Made by a program: the position numbers and the translations under genes
Source of the DNA: Streptomyces halobius
GTDB taxonomy: Bacteria > Actinomycetota > Actinomycetes > Streptomycetales > Streptomycetaceae
DNA length: 64,000 bases
Direction of reading: 5' to 3'
Assembly (NCBI RefSeq): GCF_023277745.1
Contig: NZ_CP086322.1
Coordinates: forward strand, 744,001-808,000
Part shown: piece by piece, positions 41,873-51,332 of the stretch
Position numbering within the stretch: the first letter of the stretch is position 1
How the letters are laid out: every line of letters begins with the position of its first letter
Notes under the pieces: model-generated
What the model saw: the letters and a program-made list of their open reading frames with translations, nothing else
What the model was told of the DNA's origin: nothing
Databases searched by the model: none

Positions 41873-43615
41873 ATGGCACATGAGCATCGCGCCAAGGGAT
41901 ACCGGCGGCGTTCGCTGCTGATGGGTGCGGGAGCCGTTGGCGGCATCGGCTTGCTGGGCGGGGCCGAGGCCGCGTTCGGCGGCGGATCCTCCGAGGAGGA
42001 GGGCGAGCCGCTGCGGGACCTGCCCGAGGTACGGAGCAAGGGCGGGCTCCTGGACTACCGGCTGACGATGACGGCATCGACGGTGTCGCTGGGCCATGGG
42101 CGGAAGGCCCATGTGCACACCTACAACGACTCACTGCCCGGGCCGGTACTGCGGATCCGGCCCGGGGACCGGATGCGGCTGCTGGTGCGCAACCGGATGC
42201 TGCCGATGGGGGTGCCGCTCAACGCGCTGCCGCCGTTGTGTGCCACCAGGCCGGGGCCGGCGGAGGCGGTGGGCCTCGCTCGCGGAGTCGGCAGCGAAAA
42301 CCACTCCACGCTGACCTGTCTGCCGCAGACCGCGATGAACGTCGTGGCCGGCAAGACGATCGTGCAGTTGGACTCGATCACCAACCTCCATACCCACGGG
42401 CTGCAGGTCTCACCCGAGGAGCCCGCCGACAACGTGTTCCTGGTGATCCCGCCGCTCGGGTCCCACCAGTTCGCCTTCCACATCAGGAGGCACCAGCCGG
42501 CCGGCCTGTACTGGTACCACCCCCACTTCCACGGCGCCACCGCCCACCAGGGCTTCCAGGGACTGGCCGGACCGATCGTCGTCGAAGGCGACATCGACGA
42601 GGTCCCCGAACTGGCGGACGCCGCCGAGCGGATCCTGGTGCTCCAGGAGCTGTGGCTGGACGAGCACGGTGAGGTGCCGAACGCGGTCCCGCTGCCGTCC
42701 GGCGGGCCGGTCCCGTTCACCTCGGTCCCCGCGGTACCGACCGAGTGGCTGTTCACCGTCAACGGGCAGCTCACGCCGGAAGTGCGGATGCGTCCGGGGG
42801 AGGTCCAGCGGTGGCGGGTGCTGAACGCCGCACCGCACCGGCTGATGTGGCTGCACGTGGACCAGCACACCTTGCACCAGGTCGGCCAGGACGGTGTGCC
42901 GTTCGCCCACGCACGCCCGAAGCCGGCCATCATGCTGGCCCCGGCCAACCGGGCCGAGTTCGCCGTCCGTGCGGGCGAGCCCGGCCGGTACCCCATCTAC
43001 ATCAAGGCTTACGACCAGGGCCGCCCCGGCGGGGCACGCCCGACCCGGCTCCTGGCCACGCTCGTCGTGGACGGCCCGCCCGCCCACGGCCGTCTGCCCA
43101 CCAAGCTGGTCAGACCGCCCCGTATGCCGCACCAACCTGTCGTGCGGCGCCGGAAGCTGGTCTTCAAAGGGGATATCTCAGGCCGGTACGGGCTGGGCGT
43201 GCGCTTCTTCATCGACGGCCGTGAGTTCGATCAGGGCCGGGTGGACCAGCATGTGGAAGCCGGGACGGTGGAGGAGTGGCGGATCGTCAACGAGGACGTC
43301 TTCCAGCACCCGTTCCACATCCACGTCAACCCGTTCCAGGTGACCGATGTCCGCGGTGTCCCGCACGGTGACCCGAGCTTCGACGCCGACCCCACCGTAT
43401 GGTGGGACACCTTCCGGATTCCGCCGCTCGGCGAGTTCACCATGCGTACATACTTCCACCACGACCTGCCCGGCCTGTCGGTGTACCACTGCCACATGCT
43501 CAATCATGAGGACGCCGGAATGATGGGCACCGTCCTGATCTCCCCACCAGGCAGTGGCGATCCGTCCAATCACCTGAAGTTCACCTCCGCCGGAGACCAC
43601 GCCCGGAAACGCTGA
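41873..43615 (+). CDS. Multicopper oxidase (three-domain, Tat-type signal)
   Basis: 580 residues from ATG 41873 (GGAGGGAAGGA upstream); the longer GTG 41828 frame lacks such a site. YRRRSLLMGAGAVGG is a twin-arginine-like signal. All four copper motifs are present: TNLHTHGLQ, WYHPHFHGAT, HPFHIHVNPF and YHCHMLNHEDAGMM (with the T1 Met). Family members oxidise Cu(I) or organic substrates outside the membrane; copper detoxification fits this island. Confidence 0.92.
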   Translation: MAHEHRAKGYRRRSLLMGAGAVGGIGLLGGAEAAFGGGSSEEEGEPLRDLPEVRSKGGLLDYRLTMTASTVSLGHGRKAHVHTYNDSLPGPVLRIRPGDRMRLLVRNRMLPMGVPLNALPPLCATRPGPAEAVGLARGVGSENHSTLTCLPQTAMNVVAGKTIVQLDSITNLHTHGLQVSPEEPADNVFLVIPPLGSHQFAFHIRRHQPAGLYWYHPHFHGATAHQGFQGLAGPIVVEGDIDEVPELADAAERILVLQELWLDEHGEVPNAVPLPSGGPVPFTSVPAVPTEWLFTVNGQLTPEVRMRPGEVQRWRVLNAAPHRLMWLHVDQHTLHQVGQDGVPFAHARPKPAIMLAPANRAEFAVRAGEPGRYPIYIKAYDQGRPGGARPTRLLATLVVDGPPAHGRLPTKLVRPPRMPHQPVVRRRKLVFKGDISGRYGLGVRFFIDGREFDQGRVDQHVEAGTVEEWRIVNEDVFQHPFHIHVNPFQVTDVRGVPHGDPSFDADPTVWWDTFRIPPLGEFTMRTYFHHDLPGLSVYHCHMLNHEDAGMMGTVLISPPGSGDPSNHLKFTSAGDHARKR

Positions 43616-43660
43616 CCGGCACCCGTCACCGCAACCCACCCGAGGAAACCACCGCATCCG

Positions 43661-44188
43661 ATGCCTCTACGTCGCAACGTCCTGTCCACGATCGCCCGCT
43701 CGCTGCTGAACCCGCGACCGGGGAAACCGGCCACCAAGCCGCACATCCCGCGCCAACGCCCGTATCTCTTCACCCAGTATCACCGTGACAACCTGTGGTG
43801 GTGGAACGGTACGTGGCTGCCGCAGACCGTTCCCAACGGCGCCCGGATCCAGATCCAGCTCCCCGGCGGTCCGATCCGCTGGATTCCCGGCCCGCACGGT
43901 CACTGCCGCCCCACCGGCGTCGGGTCCCTGGTGCCGCTCGATGCGCGGACCACGCCTCTCGGCAGACATGTACTACCCGGCGAAAAGCGCATTCCCGGCA
44001 CATCGAACCTGCAAGTCTTCGACTACCGCGTCAACGGCCTCGGAGCCACCGCGATCTGCCTGCACCCGCACCCGACCCCCGACACGCCCGAACAGCTCGG
44101 CCTGCCGCCGGGCAGCCCCACGAGCTACGTCCTGACCCTCCTCGTCGGGATTCCGCAGTCCGAGCTGTCGCTGCCGCTGCCGCACTGA
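43661..44188 (+). CDS. Hypothetical protein next to the multicopper oxidase
   Basis: 175 residues from ATG 43661. No signal or membrane segment. Trp-rich stretch DNLWWWNGTWLPQTVPNG and Pro/His-rich strands (GPHGHCRPTG, ATAICLHPHPTPD). Looks like a small beta-rich protein. Unrecognised; possibly a partner of the oxidase because it follows 45 bp later on the same strand. Confidence 0.5.
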   Translation: MPLRRNVLSTIARSLLNPRPGKPATKPHIPRQRPYLFTQYHRDNLWWWNGTWLPQTVPNGARIQIQLPGGPIRWIPGPHGHCRPTGVGSLVPLDARTTPLGRHVLPGEKRIPGTSNLQVFDYRVNGLGATAICLHPHPTPDTPEQLGLPPGSPTSYVLTLLVGIPQSELSLPLPH

Positions 44189-44251
44189 GCACCGCACCGC
44201 CACCCGGCTGAATCCCCGAGCAGACATTTAGTAGGTGCAAATGCCGGATTG

Positions 44252-44267
44252 TGTCAGCTCGCTGACA
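44252..44267 (+). promoter_or_regulatory. TGTCA-N6-TGACA palindrome, site 4
   Basis: TGTCAGCTCGCTGACA, extended by one more pair on each side (G...C). It lies 147 bp before the DUF302 gene in the 44189-44414 gap, which contains no other gene. Confidence 0.65.
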
Positions 44268-44414
44268 CTGGGGACGGCGCCCTGTGGCCCAGCGGGTTCC
44301 CTCCCCGTGCACCGTCGTTGGCACAGCGATACGGCGCGGCACACCGCATCACCCAGCACCGCGGCCTCCGGCCCGGCCGAGGGGCGCCACCACACACCCA
44401 GGGGACCCGTTTTC

Positions 44415-45398
44415 ATGTCGCTGACCCGCAAGACCTTCCGCACCGCTCCCATGCGCTACTCGGCGCTCACCGCCGGGGCGGTGGTGCTGGCGCTCGGTGC
44501 CACCGCCTGTGGCACGGGGGACTCCGACACCTCAACTTCGGAGAAGAGCCCCAGCCCGGCGTCCACGGCCGGCAAGACCTCGGAGCCCGGTGAAGCGGCG
44601 CAGGCCAAGTTCACCTCCTACGCGTCATCGACGTCGTTCGACGACACCGTCAGCGCGCTGAAGAAGTCGGTCGCCGACAACGGGATGATGGTTCTCGGCG
44701 ACCTCAACCAGGCCGGAGCCCTCAAGTCCACCGGCCTCAGCCTCAAGGGCGCCCACACCTTCTTCGTCGGTAACCCGGCCAAGGGCAAGATGTTCTTCCA
44801 GAAGAACCCCGCCATCGGCGCGGAGATCCCGGTGCGCATGTACGTCTGGGCGGACGACGAGGGCACCACGCACATCGGCTACTTCGACCCCGCCCCGATG
44901 TTCAAGGCCATCGACCCCGAACTCGCCGACGGCGGCAAGCAGATGGCCATGGCTGTGGAGAAGATCACCAAGGGTGCCGCAGGCGGCACGTCCACCAAGG
45001 GCACCACCGTCGCGGCCGCCTTCACGACCGTCGACTCGGCCAAGTCCTTCGACGCCACCGTCAGCGCGCTGAAGAAGTCGGTCGCCGACAACGGGATGAT
45101 GGTTCTCGGCGACCTCAACCAGGCCGGAGCCCTCAAGTCCACCGGCCTCAGCCTCAAGGGCGCCCACGCCTACTTCGTCGGTAACCCGGCCAAGGGCAAG
45201 ATGTTCTTCCAGAAGAACCCCGCCATCGGCGCCGTCATCCCGCTGACCATGTACACCTGGGCGGACAACGACGGCACGGCGCACATCGGCTACTTCGACC
45301 CGGCCGCCCTCTTCAAGGCCGTCGACGAGAACATGGCCGACGGCGGGAAGCAGATGAAGATGGCCGCCGACAAGATCGCAAATGGTGCGGCCAAGTGA
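44415..45398 (+). CDS. Lipoprotein with two tandem DUF302 domains
   Basis: 327 residues from ATG 44415. Lipobox LGATAC, a Ser/Thr linker, then two DUF302 domains (about 68-200 and 205-327), each with SALKKSVADNGMMVLGDLNQ, LKGAHxxFVGNPAKGKMFF and ADGGKQM. The domains are almost the same at DNA level. DUF302 proteins occur in redox and metal stress contexts; no activity is established. Confidence 0.88.
   Translation: MSLTRKTFRTAPMRYSALTAGAVVLALGATACGTGDSDTSTSEKSPSPASTAGKTSEPGEAAQAKFTSYASSTSFDDTVSALKKSVADNGMMVLGDLNQAGALKSTGLSLKGAHTFFVGNPAKGKMFFQKNPAIGAEIPVRMYVWADDEGTTHIGYFDPAPMFKAIDPELADGGKQMAMAVEKITKGAAGGTSTKGTTVAAAFTTVDSAKSFDATVSALKKSVADNGMMVLGDLNQAGALKSTGLSLKGAHAYFVGNPAKGKMFFQKNPAIGAVIPLTMYTWADNDGTAHIGYFDPAALFKAVDENMADGGKQMKMAADKIANGAAK
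44645..45167 (+). repeat. Tandem duplication inside the DUF302 gene (411-bp period)
   Basis: Bases 44645-44756 and 45056-45167 are identical over 112 bp, and similarity continues beyond. The period of 411 bp is 137 codons, so the frame is kept. Recent duplication or gene conversion. Confidence 0.85.
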
Positions 45399-45441
45399 CC
45401 CCCGCGGCGCAGGCCGGCCCGCACCGGACGCAGGCCCTGAT

Positions 45442-46260
45442 ATGAGACATCCCGCCCGCACCGTGACCGAACTCGCCCTGAGCGCGGTGGTGCTGGCCGG
45501 AGCCACGGCCGCCGGAGCACTGCTGTTCGCCCTCGCCGAGGGCGGCTACGCCACCCTGTCCGACCTCGTACGCGAGGTCGGACTGCCCGGCGCGATCGCC
45601 GTCGTGGCCGCCCCGCTGATCGCCTGGCGGATAAGCGGCCCGCGGCTCGGCCGGGCGGTACTGCTGGGCGCCGTGGCGGGGATCGCGGGCACGGCGGTGC
45701 TGGAACTGGCCCGCGAGACCGGCTTCCGGGGTTTCGACTCGATGCCCGGCGACATCGCCATGCTCATGGGCGTCCTGCTCCGTGATCAGATCATGCAGGG
45801 CCCGGACACCGCCTCGAATATCGCGGGGTGGGGGTATCACGTGTGGAACGGCGCGATGTTCGGCGTCATCTACGCCGTGCTCATCGGCGGCTTCCCCCGC
45901 CGGGGACGCGGCGGCGCGCTCGCCGGGACACTCATGGGCCTGGTGTACGGGCTGCTCCTGGGCACCGGATTCATGGCCAGTCCCGTTCCGAACGCGGTCG
46001 GGGCCGGTGAGTTCGGCGTCGACATGTGGCCGAAGTTCGCCCTCACCGTCTACCTCGCGCACGCCGGTTTCGGCGCGCTGACGGGCTTCCTCGTGCACCG
46101 CTTCGGGGCCCGGATCGCACCGTTGTGGACGATCGCCGGCGAACTCTTGCCAGGACACCGGCAGGCCGGAAGGAAAACGGAGACACCCGGACACCGACAG
46201 GCCCGAAAGGAAACGGGGACACGAACGCCGCGGCGCGGCCCGTACCGACCCAGGTCGTAA
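45442..46260 (+). CDS. Membrane protein, about six helices, unknown
   Basis: 272 residues from ATG 45442; the GTG 45382 alternative lies inside the preceding gene. Helices include ALSAVVLAGATAAGALLFAL, AVLLGAVAGIAGTAVLELA, GYHVWNGAMFGVIYAVLIGG and YLAHAGFGALTGFLVHRFG. The last 40 residues contain a short duplicated unit (GHRQAGRKTETP / GHRQARKETGT). Same loose group as the genes at 35589, 37925 and 40768. Confidence 0.6.
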   Translation: MRHPARTVTELALSAVVLAGATAAGALLFALAEGGYATLSDLVREVGLPGAIAVVAAPLIAWRISGPRLGRAVLLGAVAGIAGTAVLELARETGFRGFDSMPGDIAMLMGVLLRDQIMQGPDTASNIAGWGYHVWNGAMFGVIYAVLIGGFPRRGRGGALAGTLMGLVYGLLLGTGFMASPVPNAVGAGEFGVDMWPKFALTVYLAHAGFGALTGFLVHRFGARIAPLWTIAGELLPGHRQAGRKTETPGHRQARKETGTRTPRRGPYRPRS

Positions 46261-46404
46261 GGGCACGGCCCGCGCCGCGGCACCCGCCGGGCAGCGCGAG
46301 TCCGTACGGGCCGGTACGTCGTCACACTGTTCTCTACCGGCCCGCCCGGCTCCCGCGCCCGCCCCCGGTGGACGGCATCCTCCGTATCACCGTCCACCGG
46401 AGCG

Positions 46405-46442
46405 GTGGGGCCGACCGTGCGGACCCTCGCGGTCGGCCCCAC
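46405..46442. terminator. Strong hairpin before the IS110 element
   Basis: A perfect 13-bp stem (GTGGGGCCGACCG / CGGTCGGCCCCAC) with a 12-nt loop. The rest of 46261-46458 has no gene. Confidence 0.75.
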
Positions 46443-46458
46443 ACGTCCCCCGAGGCTG

Positions 46459-47541
46459 CTATGTCGTGTCAAGCCGCTTGAGTGAGTTCCTCCACGTCCG
46501 GCTGGTTCCTTTGCTCGAGGAGCTTGAAGATCTGGCGGCAGATGTTGCGCTTGAGGCATCGCTGGGCGTCGCGGGGCTCTTGCCCTCGCTGACACGGCGG
46601 GCGACGTACGTCTTCGTCGCTGGATCGAGCCTCATCCTGATCAGCGAGATCGTGTGCATCGCTCGGTTCAACTGGCGGTCTCCGCCCCGGTTCAGCCGGT
46701 GCTTGTTGGTCAGCCCGGAGGAGGCCGGGATCGGGGCGACACCGGCGAACGAGGCGAAGGCGGCCTCGGAGCGGAACCGGCCCGGATGCGACCAGCTGAC
46801 CAGGATCTGGGCTGCGGTGATCGATCCGACGCCGAGCGGATCCAGGAGTTCAGGGGCATGCTGGCGGACGAGCTGGAGGAGTTCGTTCTCCAGCTCGCGG
46901 GCCTCGGCCTGGAGGTGCCGGATGCGTTGGGCAGTGGATCGCAACGCCCTGATGGTCATGCGGTGCTCGGCCGACAGCGCGGGGCGGTCGCGGAGGCCGG
47001 CACAGCGTGTGACCTGCTGCCGTCGGCTGAGGCGACGCAGTTCGGCGCGGAGGTCGTCCGGCGCGGAGATGATCAGGGCCTTGAGCTGGTTGATGGCTGC
47101 GGTGGAGGCGTGCACGGCGCCCTGCCGGGTGGCCAGCAGGACGCGCATCGCCTCGCGTTCCCCGCGGCTTCGGGGCTGGATGACGTGTTCGGTGGCCAGA
47201 GCCTCGCGGGCGGCGCGGATGGCGTCGAGCATGTCCGTCTTGCGTCCTCCGCGGACCGGCGGGCGCCTGGGGCGACACATTTCGACGACGCGTTCGCCAG
47301 CGTCCTCGAGGAAGGCGGCGAGGCCAGCGCCGTAGCTGCCGGTGCCTTCGAGCGCCCAGCAGCGCCGACCGGGCACGTGCTCTCGGGCGAACTCCAGCAG
47401 ACGCTGGTAGCCGCGGGTGTGAGCGGGTGCGTCGGTGGTCTCCAGGACGGCGCCGATCGGGCTGACGGCGGCTGCGGCGAGTGTGTCGCGGTGGGTGTCG
47501 ACGCCGATGACGCCGTCGACGTGTTCTGCGAGCATGGTCAC
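46459..47541 (-). pseudogene. IS110-family transposase, frameshifted near the C-terminus
   Basis: GTG 47541 (GGAGGAGAACAACC upstream) opens a DEDD-type transposase: GVIGVDTHRDT with the first Asp, EGTGSYGAGLAAFLED, KTDMLDAIRAA, and C-terminal LLDPLGVGSITAAQIL and FASFAGVAPIPASSG with the Ser. In the C run at about 46573 a base is missing; repairing it continues as RDAQRCLKRNICRQIFKLLE to a stop at 46488. True inactivation or read error is undecided. IS110 elements lack inverted ends, so I cannot fix the boundaries. Confidence 0.85.
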
Positions 47542-47852
47542 GCGGTTGTTCTCCTCCGGGCGGACGGGTGCGTCGGCCTGGGTGGAGTCACCACGTGGCG
47601 GAACTGTGATGAGTCACGCCGGAAGGCGGACAAGCTGCTGATCAAGCCAACGGGTGGGCCAGGCCGACGCCCGCGTCCGGCAGACATCTCGGGGGCACGG
47701 CAGTCCCTGACGTGGCGCCAGTTATGTTGCGAGTCATGCCGGAACACGAGCGCCGAGCCTGGCAGCAACCCATCCCGGGCCGCAGAAGAACTCTCACAGT
47801 TATGTTTTTCGCGGTCCTGCAAGAGGGCCGCTGGCCTCCGGGCCCGGCATGA
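47542..47852 (-). other. Non-coding region next to the IS110 transposase
   Basis: 311 bp upstream of the transposase start, without a supported gene. In IS110-group elements the region before the transposase encodes a structured bridge RNA. It also contains two direct copies of CAGTTATGTT (47719-47728, 47798-47807) 79 bp apart. The left end of the broken recombinase gene must lie near 47850. Confidence 0.45.
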
Positions 47853-48835
47853 CTGTTCCCCCTGTCGAACCGATGCGCCGTGTCCCGCTTCTACGGCTGG
47901 TGCGTCGACAACAAGCATTGCCTGAGCATTCCGTTCACGTACTCGTACGCGCGGCGGTACGCGGAGGACGGCGGCCCGAGGGTAGTGCGCCGGAACAACG
48001 CCACGATCCGTCGTGCGCAGCGGCACGTGACGATGAAGTACCTGGAGGACAACTTCGCGCAGCTCTTCGTCCACGCCCTGGCAGGGGCTGGGGCCGGATG
48101 GAGCGCCGGACGGGTTCCGGGGGCGGATGCTGGGACGGAATGCGGCGATGGCCGAGTACGTCCTGTCGTCTGGTCTGCGGGCTCAAGAGTTCACCTTTCT
48201 GCTGGAGTACGAGGTGCCGGCGCTTCCGCCGCGCCGGTCGCCGGTTCCGGTGCCGATGCCGTTGAGCCGGGCGGTCACCAAGGGCCAGAAGGCCAGGGAG
48301 ACGTGGGTGCTCTATGACGCGCTCGTGCGCATGCACCAGTACCTCGACCTGGACCGGGAGATCGCCGCGAGCCGAGGGCTGTATCGGCTGGCGCGTCCGG
48401 CACTGGAAGTGCGTGACCCGGACTGGGAAGGCGCCCATGTTGATGGCGAGCGCCGGTCCTGGAAGCTGGTCCTGCCGGAGGAGCGGCTGCGGCTCGTAGA
48501 CGGCGCCGGGCAGTCGCCGCTGGTGGCTCTGCAGTCGACGGGGGCGCCGTTCACCGACTGGGACACCGTCTTTCGGCGGACATCGCGGCGGATCCGCCGG
48601 GACTTCGAGCCGCGGTTTCCGATCGTGTCCGCCCATACCTTGCGTCACACGATGGCGATGGCGACGCTCAAGCGCCTGACCCAGGGCTACTACGCGCAGG
48701 CCGCTCAGCTGGTGAAGGACACCGACGAGGACGCGGCGCTGGCGTTGTATCTCACCCGGACCGAGCCGCTGCTGGTCCTGCGCGATTTGCTCGGTCACTC
48801 GAGCGTTCTGACCACGGAACTTTACGTCAAGCCTC
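47853..48835 (+). pseudogene. rec1: tyrosine recombinase, 5' truncated, frameshifted and interrupted
   Basis: The frame opens after a stop at 47850 with no proper start, so the arm-binding domain is missing. SRFYGWCVDNKHCLSIPFTY begins the core region. At about 48088 one extra G shifts the frame (the product continues from 48127 as MLGRNAAMAEYVLSSGLRAQ). Catalytic residues are visible: Arg in SSGLRAQEF, HTLRHTMA (HxxR) and LLGHSSVLTTELY. After TTELYV the sequence belongs to element A and stops at 48927. Confidence 0.75.
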
Positions 48836-48969
48836 GGGAATTGCATCTAACGGGCGAGAAACCGCAGGTCGCCAGTTCACGGCAAGAGGTTGAGGGACTC
48901 CAACGCTACTACCAACTAACAGCCTGATCAGGGAAGTTGCCCACACCATCCCATCTGATGCATGATCTG

Positions 48970-48986
48970 CCCTCCAGAAGGGAGGG
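48970..48986 (+). promoter_or_regulatory. Inverted repeat that could hide the recombinase ribosome site
   Basis: CCCTCC (48970-48975) pairs with GGAGGG (48981-48986), the probable Shine-Dalgarno of the gene starting at 48993. The stem would reduce translation of the recombinase unless opened. Confidence 0.5.
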
Positions 48987-48992
48987 TCTGGA

Positions 48993-50096
48993 GTGGTGCA
49001 TCAGCGCAAGGTGGCCCTGGCTGGGGCAGCTCATCTGGAGCTCGTTTCCGGGGTCGTCCAGTTGCGTCCTGAGGACGCGATGTTCGACGCGATGCTGCGG
49101 GGTTGGCGGGCTCAGCAGAAGTCGCGGGGGCTGCAGGACGAGACGGTTGACGACCGGGAACGGCTGGTCCGCCGGTTCTTCGAGTTCACGAATGAGTACC
49201 CGTGGCAGTGGACACCGGGTCACATGGATGAGTGGTCGGCCTCGTTGACTGGTGAGAAGCATCTGGCGCCGTCCACGATCCGCAGCTACCAGGGCGATGT
49301 TCGCCTGTTCACCGAGTTTCTCATCGATGCCCGCTACGGATGGGGGCCAGCTTGCGAGGAAGCCTTCGGCACCGGGCCGGTGGCGATCGCTCATGAGTGG
49401 AACACCCTCCCGCACCTGCAGGACTATGAGGGTGACCCGGAGGCGAGGCCGTTCACCCGCGAAGAGCTGCAGCGTTTCCTCGACTACGCCGACGACCAGG
49501 TCGATCGTGCCGTGAAGTCCAAGCGCAAGGGAGCCCTCGCTGCCTACCGCGACGCCACCCTCTTCAAGGTCATCTACGGCTGGGGACTTCGGCGGACCGA
49601 GACGTCCAAGCTGGATGTGGTCGACTTCGGGCGAAACCCGAAGGCTCCGCAGTTCGGCCGGTACGGCACGCTCAACGTCCGCTACGGCAAAGCGAAGAAG
49701 GGCCAGCCGCCACGGCGCCGGAACGTGCTGTCGGTGATGGACTGGGCCGTCGACGCGGTCGCCGACTACGTCGAGAACGTCCGGCCGCGATTCGGGTTCC
49801 CCGATCATCCGGCTCTCTGGATCACCGAACGCGGGGGACGCCTCCAGCCCGGTTCCATCAACGACCGCTTCGAGGCATACAGGGATGCCCTAAAACTCCC
49901 AAAAGATCTAGTTCCGCACTCAATCAGACATTCTTACGTCACGCATCTGACCGAGGACGGGGTCGACCGGCGCTTCATCCAGCAGCAAGTCGGCCACGAG
50001 TGTGACAGCTCCACGGCCATCTACACGCACGTCAGCGACGACTTCGTGAACACTGCCCTGAGCAAGGCCCTGGCCCCGGCGTTCGCCGGCGTCTGA
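48993..50096 (+). CDS. Tyrosine recombinase of element A
   Basis: 367 residues from GTG 48993, chosen because it aligns with the start of the element B recombinase (both ALAGAAHLxLV / DLAGAAHLMLV). N-terminal SAM-like core-binding domain (YPWQWTPGHMDEWSASL, then STIRSYQGDVRLFTEFL). Catalytic domain: Arg in GWGLRRTETSKL, HSIRHSYVTHL, then QQVGHECDSSTAIYTHVS with the Tyr. All catalytic residues are present, so it should be active in integration and excision of element A. Confidence 0.88.
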   Translation: MVHQRKVALAGAAHLELVSGVVQLRPEDAMFDAMLRGWRAQQKSRGLQDETVDDRERLVRRFFEFTNEYPWQWTPGHMDEWSASLTGEKHLAPSTIRSYQGDVRLFTEFLIDARYGWGPACEEAFGTGPVAIAHEWNTLPHLQDYEGDPEARPFTREELQRFLDYADDQVDRAVKSKRKGALAAYRDATLFKVIYGWGLRRTETSKLDVVDFGRNPKAPQFGRYGTLNVRYGKAKKGQPPRRRNVLSVMDWAVDAVADYVENVRPRFGFPDHPALWITERGGRLQPGSINDRFEAYRDALKLPKDLVPHSIRHSYVTHLTEDGVDRRFIQQQVGHECDSSTAIYTHVSDDFVNTALSKALAPAFAGV

Positions 50097-50111
50097 CGAG
50101 GAAGGACCGAC

Positions 50112-50882
50112 ATGAACGAAGCAGTCAAAACCGAGGTTCTAGCGGAACTCGACACGCTGCGGCGCGTGAGCGGTGTCGTCGCCGGCCACGCCGACCTGGT
50201 GCGCGAGTACTCGGCGGATGGCTCGGAGTGCCGGATCGTCTTCGCCGACCTGGCGGACGGCGAGGTCGTGGAACTGGTCCGCGGAGAGCGGGAGCTCGCC
50301 CGGTCCGGCGGCTACACCCTGGAGTGGAAAGTCTACGGCCACGACAGGCAGCAGGGCCTGGCTGCCGCGCTCGAAGCAGCGGGCTTCGAGCCCGACGAGG
50401 AGGAGCAGGTGCTGATGCTCCCGGTCGCCGAGGCATCATCGGCCCTCTTCGACACCTCGGGCTACGAGGTGCGGCAGGTGACCGATGGCGCCGAGCTCGA
50501 CGACTACGCCGAGATCTCCCGCCAGATCGGTCGGCGTAACGCGGACGAGGAGCATCGGCAGCTGGCTCCGCTGCTCGAAGAGCAGCCTGACGCGATGAGC
50601 GTGCACATCGCCTGTGCCCAGGGCGAGCCGGTCTCCTGCGGACGGGTCTACTTCCAGGCTGGCAGCCCGTTCGCCGAGCTGGCGGGCGCCCGGACCAAGA
50701 CGACCCACCGTCGACAGGGCTTCTTCACTGCAGTGGTCGGCTCCCGGCTGCGGCAGGCCAGGGAACGCGGCTGCAGGCTGCTGGTCACCGATGCGCTGCC
50801 CACCTCCGAACCAATCCTGCGCAAGCGCGGCTTCGAGGTGGTCACCTTCACCCGGCCGTACATCTTCGAGCCGGACAACTGA
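50112..50882 (+). CDS. GNAT-family acetyltransferase (element A cargo)
   Basis: 256 residues from ATG 50112 (GAGGAAGGA upstream). Two-part protein: an N-terminal degenerate domain and a C-terminal GNAT domain with acetyl-CoA loop region ARTKTTHRRQGFFTAVVGSRL and the closing ALPTSEPILRKRGFEVVTF. Substrate unknown. Element B has no acetyltransferase at this position, so it behaves as an exchangeable passenger. Confidence 0.8.
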   Translation: MNEAVKTEVLAELDTLRRVSGVVAGHADLVREYSADGSECRIVFADLADGEVVELVRGERELARSGGYTLEWKVYGHDRQQGLAAALEAAGFEPDEEEQVLMLPVAEASSALFDTSGYEVRQVTDGAELDDYAEISRQIGRRNADEEHRQLAPLLEEQPDAMSVHIACAQGEPVSCGRVYFQAGSPFAELAGARTKTTHRRQGFFTAVVGSRLRQARERGCRLLVTDALPTSEPILRKRGFEVVTFTRPYIFEPDN

Positions 50883-50981
50883 GCGCCTTGGTGCGCCGTC
50901 CGGAAGACGCGGCCCCGGCGGAAGTCGGCTCGGAGGACCGGGCCCGGGACTCGCGGGCCGACGAGAGGGAGGAACTCGATC

Positions 50982-51332
50982 ATGGTCGCCAAGCTCGACT
51001 ACCGCTGGCACCTACGCAAGGTGATGGCGGACCGCGGGATGTTCTCCACCACCGACCTCATCCCGCCGCTGAAGGAACGCGGCATCTCGCTGTCGTCAAG
51101 CCAGGTCTACCGGCTCGTGGTCGAGCGGCCCGAACGGCTGAGCCTGAAGATCCTCATGGCCCTGCTCGACATCCTGGATTGCACGATGGACGACCTCATC
51201 GAGCCGATCGCCGCGGCTGGCACAGTGAGGAAGCCGAAGAAGGCCGCCGCGGGCGGCAGCGAGACACCCGCAGAGGGGCTCGGCGGCCTGCGCCCAAAGC
51301 GAGCCAGGATCAGGGGTGTTGACCACCCGTGA
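50982..51332 (+). CDS. XRE-like HTH protein of element A
   Basis: 116 residues from ATG 50982. LDYRWHLRKVMADRGMFSTT, SSSQVYRLVVERPERLSLKI and ALLDILDCTMDDLIEPI form a YozG/XRE-type helix-turn-helix. A basic low-complexity tail follows. It overlaps the zinc-ribbon gene by GTGA, as does its element B counterpart, so the two are made together. Could be the excision factor or regulator of the element. Confidence 0.8.
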   Translation: MVAKLDYRWHLRKVMADRGMFSTTDLIPPLKERGISLSSSQVYRLVVERPERLSLKILMALLDILDCTMDDLIEPIAAAGTVRKPKKAAAGGSETPAEGLGGLRPKRARIRGVDHP

